Below are positions 17,531-25,511 of a stretch of DNA of 44,523 bases, one piece after another. The position numbers and the translations under genes are program-made. The notes below the pieces were generated by a model, which did no database searches, was not told where the DNA came from, and worked only from the letters and a program-made list of their open reading frames with translations. The stretch lies in IMG/VR virus record IMGVR_UViG_3300048079_000016, positions 1 through 44,523 of that record; one strand, 5' to 3'. Source of the DNA: a virus. How positions within the stretch are numbered: position 1 is the first letter of the stretch; every line of letters begins with the position of its first letter.

Positions 17531-17848
17531 CTAAATCTTGTAGAGTTCGATTGTCCCCTCGACTGCCGTGTAGGTTCCAGCGAGGCTGAAGCCGAACAGG
17601 TGCAAGAACTTTTCGTGCTTGCGGTCGCCGGGGGTGTGAAGAGCGTATATGGTGTCTGTGTGAAGGTGTAGAAGAGCCTGCCAGTTTTGGTCTAGGGACT
17701 TCTGGACTGTCTTGGACCATCTACCAGTGATGTCGCAGTGAACGAAGGTCATCCCGCTCGTTCGCTCAAGGCTCACCGTGTAGTCCTTGCGGACAATGAC
17801 GGGGACTTTGCGCTCGGGGATGGCCTTGTCAGGGATCGATAGGGTCAT
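17531..17848 (-). CDS. Hypothetical small protein, weak GNAT-like ending
   Basis: A 105-aa protein whose ATG at 17848 overlaps the stop of the collagen-like fibre gene by one base. The C-terminal half (LHTPGDRKHEKFLHLFGFSL, then EGTIELYKI) recalls the last strand-helix unit of phage-encoded GNAT acetyltransferases, but the protein is too short for a complete GNAT fold and no acetyl-CoA loop is visible. It lies inside the structural operon, so a minor virion or host-modifying role is equally possible. Confidence 0.6.
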   Translation of the reverse strand: MTLSIPDKAIPERKVPVIVRKDYTVSLERTSGMTFVHCDITGRWSKTVQKSLDQNWQALLHLHTDTIYALHTPGDRKHEKFLHLFGFSLAGTYTAVEGTIELYKI

Positions 17849-19344
17849 CAGACGATCTTATTCGCTCGCATATAGCTGCCAGTTTGCGGGGTGATGGTGC
17901 CTGCGCTCTCGGTGGCTCGAAGCTGGATGGTCGTCGCGGCGTTGGTCCTCACCCGCACCCGGAACCGGAAGGAATGGCGAACCGCAGTCGTCAGCGAGCC
18001 GCTGGCCGCGTGGGCAAGCGTGGTCGAGGCTTCCTGCACTGCGTGGCCGAACAACTGTGTTCCGTTGACGAGTGCGGTGGTGAAGCCGGTGATCGGCCCT
18101 GCGTCCCATGTGCTTTGTGCTACCGTTGGCGCGGAACCGAACGTCCATGTCCAGACAACCGTGCCGTTAGTGGTCTTGAGGAAATAGGCGTGGCATTCAA
18201 TCTCGTAGATGCTCGACGCCTCAAGAGAGATAGTTGAGGTGAAATAGTCGGCAATGGTAGCGCCGATTGCGCCAGATAGGCCAGTGACGGGGGACAGGGC
18301 CGCATCGACCTTTATCTTGTCAGCGGCACTCATTGACCCGGCAGCACTGGTGGTAGCTGCCGATATAGCTAAAGTACGGTCGGCAGACATGTCTCCGCCT
18401 CCGGTCAAGGGAGCCGTAGTGGCCACAGACCGAGTGAGGTTAACCTTGAGGTCCAGCGCGGCCTGCTGTGCGGTAGATACCGGCTTGGCGGTGTCGGCGG
18501 TGTTGTCCACGCTGCCGAGGCCCACATCAGCCTTGACCAAGGTAAGTCCGGTCTTGAAGGCCGCGACTGATTGTGTGCCGGTAAGCCCGGTAACACTGGT
18601 CTGCGCGATGTTGGTGACGTTGCCGAGACCGACCATGGTGGCCGTGATGCCTCCTACCGTCCCGGTAAAGGTTGGGCTGGCGATGTCGGCCTTGAGGTCG
18701 AGCGCGGTCTGCTGCGCGGTCGAGACGGGCTTCGCCGTGTCGGCGGTATTGTCTACCGATCCGAGGCCCACATCAGCCTTGACGAGCGCTAGGGCCGTCT
18801 TGGTAGCTGCGGTGTCTGCGGAGATGGCGGAGTTGACGTTCGCGTTGGTCACGGAGGCGTCAGAGCCGTTGGACCCTGCGGGTCCGGTTGGTCCTGTCGG
18901 GCCTGTAGCGCCTGTCGCCCCCGCTGCGCCATCAGCGCCGGGGAGGCCGGTAGAGCCTGTGGGACCCGTAGGGCCTGTTGGGCCGTCTGGGCCTGTGGCT
19001 CCGGTTGCGCCAGCGGTTCCAGCGGGACCTGTAGGCCCCGGAACGACGCTATCTGCGCCCGCTGGGCCGGTAGCTCCGGTAGAACCGGTAGGACCTGTGG
19101 GTCCGGTCGGACCCGGAACAATGCTGTCCGCGCCCGCTGCACCTGTGGGGCCTGCGGGGCCGGTGGGACCAGTAGCTCCTGTAGGCCCGGTAGCCCCTGT
19201 GGGGCCAGTGGGACCTGCGGGGCCTCCGGTGAAGTTGGTCAGCGCTTCTTCTACCTTGAGAAACTCGCGGTCGATATGTTCGCCAAGGCCCTCCGCATTA
19301 GGGGGCCGAATGTCCCGTCGATACGGGAACGTCCTAATTGTCAT
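17848..19344 (-). CDS. Collagen-like tail fibre protein
   Basis: A 498-aa fibre. Residues about 1-38 are a conserved-looking attachment head ([15 protein letters not shown]). Residues about 40-165 are Gly-X-Y collagen repeats interrupted by [10 protein letters not shown] spacers. Residues 180-310 contain two repeats of a fibre unit also common in other phages ([20 protein letters not shown], then [12 protein letters not shown]). The C-terminal 150 residues are a beta-rich head, possibly receptor-binding. It lies next to the other tail genes. It is the second collagen-like protein of this phage, with the 866-aa tailspike. Confidence 0.82.
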   Translation of the reverse strand: MTIRTFPYRRDIRPPNAEGLGEHIDREFLKVEEALTNFTGGPAGPTGPTGATGPTGATGPTGPAGPTGAAGADSIVPGPTGPTGPTGSTGATGPAGADSVVPGPTGPAGTAGATGATGPDGPTGPTGPTGSTGLPGADGAAGATGATGPTGPTGPAGSNGSDASVTNANVNSAISADTAATKTALALVKADVGLGSVDNTADTAKPVSTAQQTALDLKADIASPTFTGTVGGITATMVGLGNVTNIAQTSVTGLTGTQSVAAFKTGLTLVKADVGLGSVDNTADTAKPVSTAQQAALDLKVNLTRSVATTAPLTGGGDMSADRTLAISAATTSAAGSMSAADKIKVDAALSPVTGLSGAIGATIADYFTSTISLEASSIYEIECHAYFLKTTNGTVVWTWTFGSAPTVAQSTWDAGPITGFTTALVNGTQLFGHAVQEASTTLAHAASGSLTTAVRHSFRFRVRVRTNAATTIQLRATESAGTITPQTGSYMRANKIV

Positions 19345-19362
19345 GGAGGGCCTTGGTGGGGG

Positions 19363-21003
19363 TTAGCGCTTTCCTCGCAAGGTCAGCGTGGCGTCGAAGC
19401 CAGAGTAGGAGAAGTCGGCGGTGCCGGTGTGCTTCAGGCGGTGAGCGAGATAGCGACCGGCCTTGCGAACAGGGAGCTGGTAGGAGACTTCGGGGTCGAA
19501 TGGCTGTGGGGTGTCCCACGAGGGGGAGACACCGCTGGTGTCGTTCGCTCCGAACTGGAACGTGACCCCCGATGCCCCGTTGAGGATGGCGATCTGGGGA
19601 TAGACCTTCAGGAGAGACTTGTAGGACGAGATGTTCGCCCCGGTCTCGTCAAGGTCGATGCCGATACGTTCGACGAAGGCGTCCTTGAGCAGCTCGGGGA
19701 CCACAGGCTTCGTGAGCCTGCCGCCTGTAATCAGGTCCTGCCCCAGAACGCGGCTCGCGGTGATACCTTGGTCTGCGGAGAGGCGAGAGGCGAAGAGCTG
19801 GTGCTTCTCGCTCTGGTCCCCGGTCCCTGCGTAGGTGCCTCCCATCTCTTTATAGGGCGTGGGGGCAACACTGTCGTAAGTGGCCCCAGATGCAACCACG
19901 GAGTAGGTAGCAGCGGTGACGTTAGGGAGATCGTAGAAGGTCCACGTATCGCGTCGGTAGTTATAGACAGCGGCTCGGTTGCACCCGGTCTCGGGGTTCT
20001 CGAAGCCGGTCAGGCGGTCCCCCGAAGGGTAGCAGAAATGTATCTCATTCAGCTTGGCGTTGTGGGATACGAAGCACAGGTGCGACAGGTCCCGATTGAG
20101 CGAGCTGAAGATGAAGTCCTTGTTCTTGCCGTGAGCGATTGAGCGCTTTGAGGCCCCATCGTGGACGATCAGGTCGTTGCGGTCGAAGACGTAATGCTGT
20201 CCGTCGATCTCGACGACGCAGTTGGTATTGATGACCCCCACATCGTCGAACCGCTTGCGGAAGTCGAAGATGAAGGACCCGCCAGTGTAGGTCATGGCCC
20301 ACACTTCGTTCTCACCATAGATCATGAAGGTGTCACGGAGGACCGCACCGTCGAGGATGCTTCCCTGCATCTGATTCAGGACGTTCTCGCCAGCGGAAGT
20401 CATGGGGTCGCCTTCGTCCCACGAGGGGGGCGGAGACCCATACTGGGCAAAGTCCGACCACTTGACGAGGGAGGGGAAATCGTTGGCCCCCTTGGTCACG
20501 TTCAGGGCGATCAGGAAGTCCTTGTAGGGACGCAGGATCGAGCAGCGCCAGTCAGGGTCCCAGAAGGCGAGATCAACGAACGTGGTGTCCGCTGCGGTCT
20601 TCTGGAAGGGGGCGTTGGAGCGCCTGTTGAGGTAGGAGACCCCGCCTAGAGAGGCGTGGCTGTAAGGAGCCGGGATGTCCCCTACGTCAACCGTGGGAGG
20701 CGTGATGTCTGTGGGCGTGGAGCCGATGATCTGGACCACTTGGGAGTAGTCGTTGGCGACCAGCACGATGGCTTCGGCGCTCCCGGCAACCGGGGGTATC
20801 GAGAAGATGTAGGAGGGGCTGAAGTCGGGGTCGAAGTCGGCTGTAAGGTCGAACACTTCGCGCATAACGGGGGCGCGAGACACTGTGCCATTCTCGAAGC
20901 GGACGTTGACCCCAGCCGAAAAGACGTTGGGCGGCAAGTCGTAGGGGTGGATGTCCGAAACGATGCCTGCCCCGCCTAGATTGCGGACAGGGAGATTGGG
21001 CAT
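19363..21003 (-). CDS. P22 gp10-like stabilisation or tail protein
   Basis: A 546-aa beta-rich protein starting MPNLPVRNLGGAGIVSDIHP. Repeated short beta segments with aromatic and Gly residues (YSHASLGGVSYLNRRSNAPF; FMIYGENEVWAMTYTGGSFI; IDGQHYVFDRNDLIVHDGAS; FVSHNAKLNEIHFCYPSGDR) suggest a propeller-like fold such as that of P22 packaged-DNA stabilisation protein. Its place among tail fibre genes fits a tail-tube extension. The family assignment is from general resemblance. Confidence 0.62.
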   Translation of the reverse strand: MPNLPVRNLGGAGIVSDIHPYDLPPNVFSAGVNVRFENGTVSRAPVMREVFDLTADFDPDFSPSYIFSIPPVAGSAEAIVLVANDYSQVVQIIGSTPTDITPPTVDVGDIPAPYSHASLGGVSYLNRRSNAPFQKTAADTTFVDLAFWDPDWRCSILRPYKDFLIALNVTKGANDFPSLVKWSDFAQYGSPPPSWDEGDPMTSAGENVLNQMQGSILDGAVLRDTFMIYGENEVWAMTYTGGSFIFDFRKRFDDVGVINTNCVVEIDGQHYVFDRNDLIVHDGASKRSIAHGKNKDFIFSSLNRDLSHLCFVSHNAKLNEIHFCYPSGDRLTGFENPETGCNRAAVYNYRRDTWTFYDLPNVTAATYSVVASGATYDSVAPTPYKEMGGTYAGTGDQSEKHQLFASRLSADQGITASRVLGQDLITGGRLTKPVVPELLKDAFVERIGIDLDETGANISSYKSLLKVYPQIAILNGASGVTFQFGANDTSGVSPSWDTPQPFDPEVSYQLPVRKAGRYLAHRLKHTGTADFSYSGFDATLTLRGKR

Positions 21004-21007
21004 CGGC

Positions 21008-21112
21008 TTAGTGGCTGAAGGCCGCAGTGACCGCGAGGACCATGGAGCGGAATGCAGTCAAGACGATGGCAACCACGGCCAACGTAGCGAGGACGATGAG
21101 TACGGTTTCCAT
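21008..21112 (-). CDS. Small single-pass membrane peptide
   Basis: A 34-aa ORF, METVLIVLATLAVVAIVLTA then FRSMVLAVTAAFSH, fits exactly between the 257-aa and 546-aa genes (3-base gap before, 4-base gap after). It is one continuous hydrophobic segment with a single Arg. The neat fit and composition argue for a real gene, perhaps a minor lysis or membrane factor. It has no strong ribosome binding site. Confidence 0.5.
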   Translation of the reverse strand: METVLIVLATLAVVAIVLTAFRSMVLAVTAAFSH

Positions 21113-21115
21113 GGA

Positions 21116-21889
21116 TCAGACTTTCATAATGAAGTGGAGGCCGAAGCTCGGCTGGACGGTCGAGAGGCTGACCGTGTGGGTATGGGACCCTTCGGTCGAT
21201 GCCGACCCGTCACCTGTGGAGGCGGGGTCAATCGTGATGTCGTGGCCGTGAGCCATACCGGAGCCGACGAAGGACGTTAGGGCCTCTAGGGTTCCTCCGC
21301 CGCTGTCGGTGTTCAGATTGGAGGCTGTGAAGCCCGAAGTGGTGCCATGGTTGAAAACCACGGTGCTGTTATCGACCACACCGCTGCCATGCTGGTGAGC
21401 AGGCATCTCGGCTTCAGTGATCGCGTGGGCTTGGACTGCTACAACGTGGGTATGGGTCCCTCCACCTGTGATGGCGTGGGAGTGAGACCCTCCGCTTCCG
21501 GTAGCCCCAGAGGCGGTGGTGGCACCTACGGCAGCGCCACGAGCAAGGAAAGTTCCGGCACCTACGACAACTCGATCCCGAAGGTCTGGGGTCGTGATGG
21601 GGCCTCCACCATCGGAGCGCGTAACGGTCTGTCCGTTGCACTGCGCCCACCCTACGGGGATCGTTCCACTATCGCCATACCAGTTCAGGATGAGGCCGAT
21701 GGGGAGCGTGAAGGGCGGGAGGCTCAAGTCGGCCTGCGTTGCGGTGACTGGGCCAGTGATGTTCGGGAAGGTGTTGAGCAGGACGGTCTTGATGAGGCGG
21801 AGATGCTCATCGGCTTGGGCGAGCTGATCGGTCGAGGCGGGGTTCGAGGGTTCCAGCTCGTTGATCGTGCTGGCGGTTTCGAGAGGCAT
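21116..21889 (-). CDS. Tail collar-domain fibre protein with HxH metal motifs
   Basis: A 257-aa protein, first gene of the late operon. Residues about 55-105 match the phage tail collar domain (PIGLILNWYGDSGTIPVGWA, QCNGQTVTRSDGGG, TTPDLRDRVVVGAG). The rest is Gly/Thr/Ser-rich with repeated HxH motifs (HSH, HTH, HQH, HGH, HTH). In T4-type fibre tips such motifs coordinate metal along a trimer axis. It ends SFGLHFIMKV, as collar proteins often do. A short tail fibre or tip role is well supported. Confidence 0.85.
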   Translation of the reverse strand: MPLETASTINELEPSNPASTDQLAQADEHLRLIKTVLLNTFPNITGPVTATQADLSLPPFTLPIGLILNWYGDSGTIPVGWAQCNGQTVTRSDGGGPITTPDLRDRVVVGAGTFLARGAAVGATTASGATGSGGSHSHAITGGGTHTHVVAVQAHAITEAEMPAHQHGSGVVDNSTVVFNHGTTSGFTASNLNTDSGGGTLEALTSFVGSGMAHGHDITIDPASTGDGSASTEGSHTHTVSLSTVQPSFGLHFIMKV

Positions 21890-21898
21890 TGGGGTTCA

Positions 21899-22199
21899 CT
21901 TAAGTTGACTGAAGGAGGGGCTGAAGGGTGAGACCCAAAGTGGGAGACCCTCGCTTGAGGGACTTAAGGCTTAAGGGACTTAAGTGAGCTTCAGGGGTGA
22001 TTGAGGTATATCCTCTTCATCACTGAAAGGGGACTTAAGGGGCTTAAGGGCGTGACGTTCGGTGCAGCGTTGAGCAGCGATGTCAGGTGTTCTTCTTAAA
22101 TCAGGGTTATATCCCCTAAAGTGACCGGAATGGCGGAATACCGTGAGTTTAGGGGTGTTTTGGACTAGGTGGCGTATCTCAGTCACTAACGTGCTTAAG
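21899..22199. repeat. Cluster of seven CTTAAG palindromes
   Basis: CTTAAG begins at 21899, 21963, 21970, 21979, 22034, 22043 and 22194, often within a larger GGGACTTAAGG or GGGCTTAAGG context. I noticed only about three other copies in the window. The cluster overlies the upstream region of the late operon and the promoter-like element at 22100. It could be an operator array or part of an origin; nothing in the sequence decides. Confidence 0.7.
22100..22113 (-). promoter_or_regulatory. Promoter-like element upstream of the late operon
   Basis: Minus-strand GATATAACCCTGAT is shared exactly with the element before the gp2.5 gene (40249-40275); the copy before the RNA polymerase gene (43717-43743) differs at its first base (AATATAACCCTGAT). 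It lies 211 bases upstream of the first late gene. It may be the phage RNA polymerase promoter or a host-type promoter with TATAAC as -10. Confidence 0.5.
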
Positions 22200-22699
22200 G
22201 TCCAATATATGCGACATAAGCCCACACACTAGCCTCCCCGTCAGTCCCTATGGGGCGTAACGCTCGGTGCAGGATGCCTCTGGTGCGGTGCGTTCCCTCG
22301 CCTACCCTGCGCAACTTTATGTCGTGAGGACGACACAATCAGATAGGCAGAGTGATGACCGGGGGAACCCAGCGGCTATGCGATATGGGACCCAAGGCTT
22401 TCCGATTGTTGCGCAAGAACGATGGTTTTGGTTCCCACGGCTATCCGCCACTCTGAAGCGACGGACAACAACTACAGCCGACCGCGTTTAGCGGTTATTT
22501 TGAAGTCGCCTGTGGAAGCGTCGGGGTATCCTTAGACGGGGGTGCAAAGGGGACCCATAATCCATCAAATCCCCCGCCAATCCGTCCCCCTCTCTAGGAA
22601 ACTGGCGGTCTAGCGTGCCTCGCAGCGGATGTGTGATCCCCTGCGGGCTGGGGGACATAAGGCGAGGGCGTCTCATGCCTGCCTCCCTCTCTATCATAA

Positions 22700-22811
22700 G
22701 GGGACATTGCGCCTCGTCCTGCCTTCTCGCCTGTATAGTTGGGGTTCGGAATGGGGCTTTTGTGTTTTGGACACAAAGGGGAAGGCGAAGGGGCGAGGGG
22801 ACATTGCGCCT
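22700..22811. repeat. 15-base direct repeat pair in the plus-operon leader
   Basis: GGGGACATTGCGCCT occurs at 22700-22714 and 22797-22811, 97 bases apart and both in plus orientation, flanking the TTTGTGT hairpin. The function is unknown; it could be a regulator-binding site or an RNA motif. Confidence 0.65.
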
Positions 22812-22856
22812 TGGGTATCGGCTCGCCTCGTTCGTCGCCGATTGGTCGGCTGTCCT

Positions 22857-22871
22857 CGATCTGGCACAATC
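22857..22871 (+). promoter_or_regulatory. Tandem CAATC-type motif, copy A
   Basis: CGATC and CAATC are spaced 10 bases apart start to start (CGATCTGGCACAATC). It resembles copies at 25493, 41057, 40271 and 43739. It lies about 77 bases upstream of the first small plus-strand ORF and overlaps the possible -10 (CACAAT). Confidence 0.4.
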
Positions 22872-22947
22872 CGCGCTTGCGGTCTTTCCGCTTTGGGCGC
22901 ATGGGAGGATGGCAGGCGGCGTGCCTGTCGTTTCTAGGGGTTCTGCC

Positions 22948-23031
22948 ATGTGGGATTTGTTCTGCTTCTACTGCGTCTTCCCCTCGGGGCTGGTCGCATC
23001 GTTCGCCTACCTCGCTGTCATCACTCGCTAA
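22948..23031 (+). CDS. Small hydrophobic peptide at the head of the plus operon
   Basis: A 27-aa ORF, MWDLFCFYCVFPSGLVASFA then YLAVITR, with TAGGGG 8 bases before its ATG and 12 bases between its stop and the next start. It is a single hydrophobic segment with two Cys. The good ribosome binding site and spacing support it; it could also act as a leader peptide for the operon. Confidence 0.45.
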   Translation: MWDLFCFYCVFPSGLVASFAYLAVITR

Positions 23032-23043
23032 GGGATCATCATC

Positions 23044-23268
23044 ATGTGCCTAACCTGCTCTGCTACTCTCGCCGCTGTCGCCTTCGCTCCTGTGGGCGCT
23101 GCGACTGTCGCCTACGCTAAGAGCGTGTTCCTCGCGCCTCTGCATCGTCGGGCCGTCCGCGACTATCGCGCGGGTCGTTTCCCTGCCGGTCTGCCGGTCC
23201 CCTCGTGGGCGCAACCTGACGCAACGCCTATCCTCCGCGCCTCTGAACAATCGTCCGCAATCGCGTAA
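23044..23268 (+). CDS. Hypothetical 74-aa protein with hydrophobic N-terminus
   Basis: The ATG at 23044 is preceded by AAGGGA. The N-terminal 30 residues (CLTCSATLAAVAFAPVGAAT) are hydrophobic with a CxxC and look like a signal-anchor or membrane helix. The rest is basic and Pro/Ala-rich (APLHRRAVRDYRAGRFPAGL). The gene shares the T-ending codons (gct, cct, tct) of the following plus-strand genes. The family is not recognised. It is the second gene of the divergent operon. Confidence 0.65.
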   Translation: MCLTCSATLAAVAFAPVGAATVAYAKSVFLAPLHRRAVRDYRAGRFPAGLPVPSWAQPDATPILRASEQSSAIA

Positions 23269-23295
23269 TATCTACGCTCTCGAAAGGTCCTCAAT

Positions 23296-25485
23296 ATGTC
23301 TTACATCATCGCAATCTCGCTGCTCGGTCGCTCGCCCCTCGCCCCTCTGGTTTACTGCTCTGACGGTGCTTCGGACGCTAACGGTCGCTACGCGTTCCAC
23401 ACGCTCTTTGCGGCTATCCAAGCTGCGGATGATGCCGCGCGGCACTTCCCCGATACCTGCTACGCGGTGTTCTCGGGCTTCGCCTCCAATGAGGCTGACC
23501 GCTTGCCGGACGCTGATCTAGGGCGGGCTATCCATGTCCCCTCGCTGTCGATGGCGATGGCGCTTGATCTGGGCTGGGCTGCTCGCGGCGATGATGCTGC
23601 CTCGTTCCCCTCTACCTCTGCAATCCGCCTGCAAGGCTTCGCGCAAGCCTATGGCGCTGGGCCTGTCTCGCTTGACCGGATGGCTTCGCGTCTCGCGCCT
23701 TCGTTCAATCCCTTCCTAGACGTTATCTCTTCGCGTGCGGCTGCTGCGTTCGCGGATGAATATGTCCCCTCGCCTGTCGTGCCTCTCGCGGTCGCTGCGG
23801 CTGCTGTCGAGCCTGTCGCGCCTGCGCCTGCTGCCGGTGTCGATCTCTCGCCAGTGTTTGAAGTGCGTTCCGGCGTGCTGGGGACAAACCGCGATGATTG
23901 GTCGGCGGTTATGGAGTTCGATAACGGCAAGGCTGCGGGCGCTTGGGTCGGGCAGAATAAGGCTGGCTATGCGGCTAACGGTAAGTCGCTGGTTATCGTC
24001 AAGGTGGAGCGTTCGGCGGCGGTCGTTGACTGGCGGGAACGGGAAGCCGCGCGTCTCGCCTCTGGGGAATACGTGGCGCTGCCTGACGGTTGGCAGGAAG
24101 AGATTTCCTCCGCCTATCCTGACCATTTCCCGCACATCGCTAAGAGCGACAAGCGCAAGGTTGCGTTCACTGAAACCGCAAGCGCGGGGGAGCGCGACAA
24201 GCAAAAGGTCTTGGGCGCTGCGGCCTATGCGGAGCGCTTCTTCAACGGGGCTGGTCTCGCGCCTCTCTGGTATGGATCGCGTCGGGATGCGTTCGTGGGC
24301 GCGATGATGGGCAATGACATAAACGTCCTGCTCTCGCCTCTCGGGGACGTTGACGCGATGATCCGTTGCTATCGTGACACTGAAGATGGCCCGGCTCATG
24401 GCTGTATGTCCTACGCTGCCAATCACTTCTCAACGGACGGTCGCCATCCTGTCGAGGTCTATGCGCTGGGCGGGGACATCCAATTCGCGATGGTCCGTAG
24501 CGACGAACCTAAAGCCGAAACGCTGCTTGGCAGTCGGTCGGCGCAAGATACGTTTGATCGCTACGGGGGAGAGGATGGGCCTTCCTGCCGCGATAGCTGC
24601 TGCCGGTCTGACGTTGCGTTGTGGGAAGCCGCTAAGGCTGCTCTCGCTCGCGAAGCTGCGGGGGACGCTGGGGACGCTGGGGACGTTGCAAGCGATGCGC
24701 CTGCCTTCCTGCCTGCGTGGGATAGCCACGATTATCCGGTGCTGGCTCGCTGCCTCGTCTGGGCTGATCGCAAGCAATACGGGCGCGTCTATGGCGATGC
24801 TGTCGCGGCGCGGATGCTTCGCACTGGGCTGGAAGCTCTGGGCTATTCGTCTGGGTCGCTGTCGGGTGCCAAGCTCGGCAAGGTGGAAGTGCGCGGGTCG
24901 TATCTCATGCCTTACCTAGACATCGGCGGTGGCAACTTCGGCGACTATTGCGACGATTTCTTTCGGGTCGGTGGCGACTATGACGGCAATTCGACTAACG
25001 GGCTGGCGGACGCTGAATGCAACTCTGTCGAGTGCGACCATTGCGGCGATGATGTTGACGGGGACGATACGCGGTCGGTCGCTACGGGTCATTATGACAG
25101 CGAAAGCTGGTGCGAGTGCTGCGTGGAGAATAGCGCCTTCTACTGCGAGGAAACGCATCAATACGTCACTGACAATCGGCTGGCGGAATACATCAACACT
25201 CGCGGCCATACGGTTTTGGTTGCTGACTGGGCGATTGAGCGCGGGGACGTTGACGTTACGCTCTGCCGCGATGGTGAGTATCGGGAAGACGCTGCAACCT
25301 GCGACGATTGCGGCGATGGCTTCCCCCGCGATGATCTAGGCGCGTTCGATGCTGACGGCTCGGGCGATTGCCTCTGCTCTGACTGTGGCGATACGCGGCA
25401 AGCTGACGTTGACGCTGAAGCTGCTCTCCTGTCGCCTGAATTGCCTCTCTCTGACGGCGGCGAAGCTCTCGCCATCGCTGCCTAA
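23296..25485 (+). CDS. Large protein of unknown function with Cys-rich C-terminus
   Basis: A 729-aa protein, ATG 23296 with GAAAGG upstream. Four parts can be seen. Residues 1-150 are an alpha/beta-looking domain (SYIIAISLLGRSPLAPLVYC; HTLFAAIQAADDAARHFPDT). Residues about 160-190 are an Ala/Pro/Val linker. Residues about 340-560 form a domain with HPVEVYALGGDIQFAMVRSD and LARCLVWADRKQYGRVYGDA, then RGSYLMPYLDIGGGN, a pattern I associate loosely with uncharacterised phage proteins. Residues 575-700 hold Cys clusters (CDHC, CECC, CDDC, CLCSDC) suggesting two or more zinc ribbons. No catalytic motif is recognised. An early host-takeover role is inferred only from operon position. Confidence 0.85.
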   Translation: MSYIIAISLLGRSPLAPLVYCSDGASDANGRYAFHTLFAAIQAADDAARHFPDTCYAVFSGFASNEADRLPDADLGRAIHVPSLSMAMALDLGWAARGDDAASFPSTSAIRLQGFAQAYGAGPVSLDRMASRLAPSFNPFLDVISSRAAAAFADEYVPSPVVPLAVAAAAVEPVAPAPAAGVDLSPVFEVRSGVLGTNRDDWSAVMEFDNGKAAGAWVGQNKAGYAANGKSLVIVKVERSAAVVDWREREAARLASGEYVALPDGWQEEISSAYPDHFPHIAKSDKRKVAFTETASAGERDKQKVLGAAAYAERFFNGAGLAPLWYGSRRDAFVGAMMGNDINVLLSPLGDVDAMIRCYRDTEDGPAHGCMSYAANHFSTDGRHPVEVYALGGDIQFAMVRSDEPKAETLLGSRSAQDTFDRYGGEDGPSCRDSCCRSDVALWEAAKAALAREAAGDAGDAGDVASDAPAFLPAWDSHDYPVLARCLVWADRKQYGRVYGDAVAARMLRTGLEALGYSSGSLSGAKLGKVEVRGSYLMPYLDIGGGNFGDYCDDFFRVGGDYDGNSTNGLADAECNSVECDHCGDDVDGDDTRSVATGHYDSESWCECCVENSAFYCEETHQYVTDNRLAEYINTRGHTVLVADWAIERGDVDVTLCRDGEYREDAATCDDCGDGFPRDDLGAFDADGSGDCLCSDCGDTRQADVDAEAALLSPELPLSDGGEALAIAA

Positions 25486-25507
25486 CAGTCTCCAATCTAG
25501 GACAATC
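25486..25507 (+). promoter_or_regulatory. Repeated 22-base motif with tandem CAATC, copy B
   Basis: CAGTCTCCAATC then TAGGACAATC, 20 of 22 bases identical to 41050-41071. It fills the short gap between the 729-aa gene and the peptidase gene. The two CAATC units start 10 bases apart. It may be an internal promoter or operator; its AGGA also lies near ribosome-binding distance of the ATG at 25512. Confidence 0.45.
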
Positions 25508-25511
25508 CACA

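Larger units (their letters stand above)
22200..22947. other. Leader/intergenic region with no convincing gene
   Basis: ORFs here have improbable compositions on both strands. Visible structure: a 17-base imperfect repeat CGTAACGCTCGGTGCAG at 22256, with a partner at 22051; a small ACCGC-GTTTA-GCGGT hairpin followed by TATTTT at 22481-22501; a 7-bp perfect hairpin TTTGTGT/ACACAAA at 22759-22777; a 15-base direct repeat at 22700 and 22797; and near 22835-22871 a possible sigma70-type promoter (TTGGTC, 17 bases, CACAAT) pointing into the plus operon. This is likely a regulatory leader; a small RNA is possible. Confidence 0.5.

Noticed and set aside
21980-22225. Minus-strand 81-aa ORF upstream of the late operon
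   Set aside because: It overlies the CTTAAG array and the promoter-like element, has no ribosome binding site and shows no domain-like composition.
22488-22949. Minus-strand 153-aa ORF and overlapping plus-strand ORFs of about 100-138 aa in the leader
   Set aside because: The protein sequences are Arg/Pro-rich or shifted copies of one another; they look like open frames in GC-rich non-coding DNA. Only the short 22948-23031 frame has a good ribosome site.
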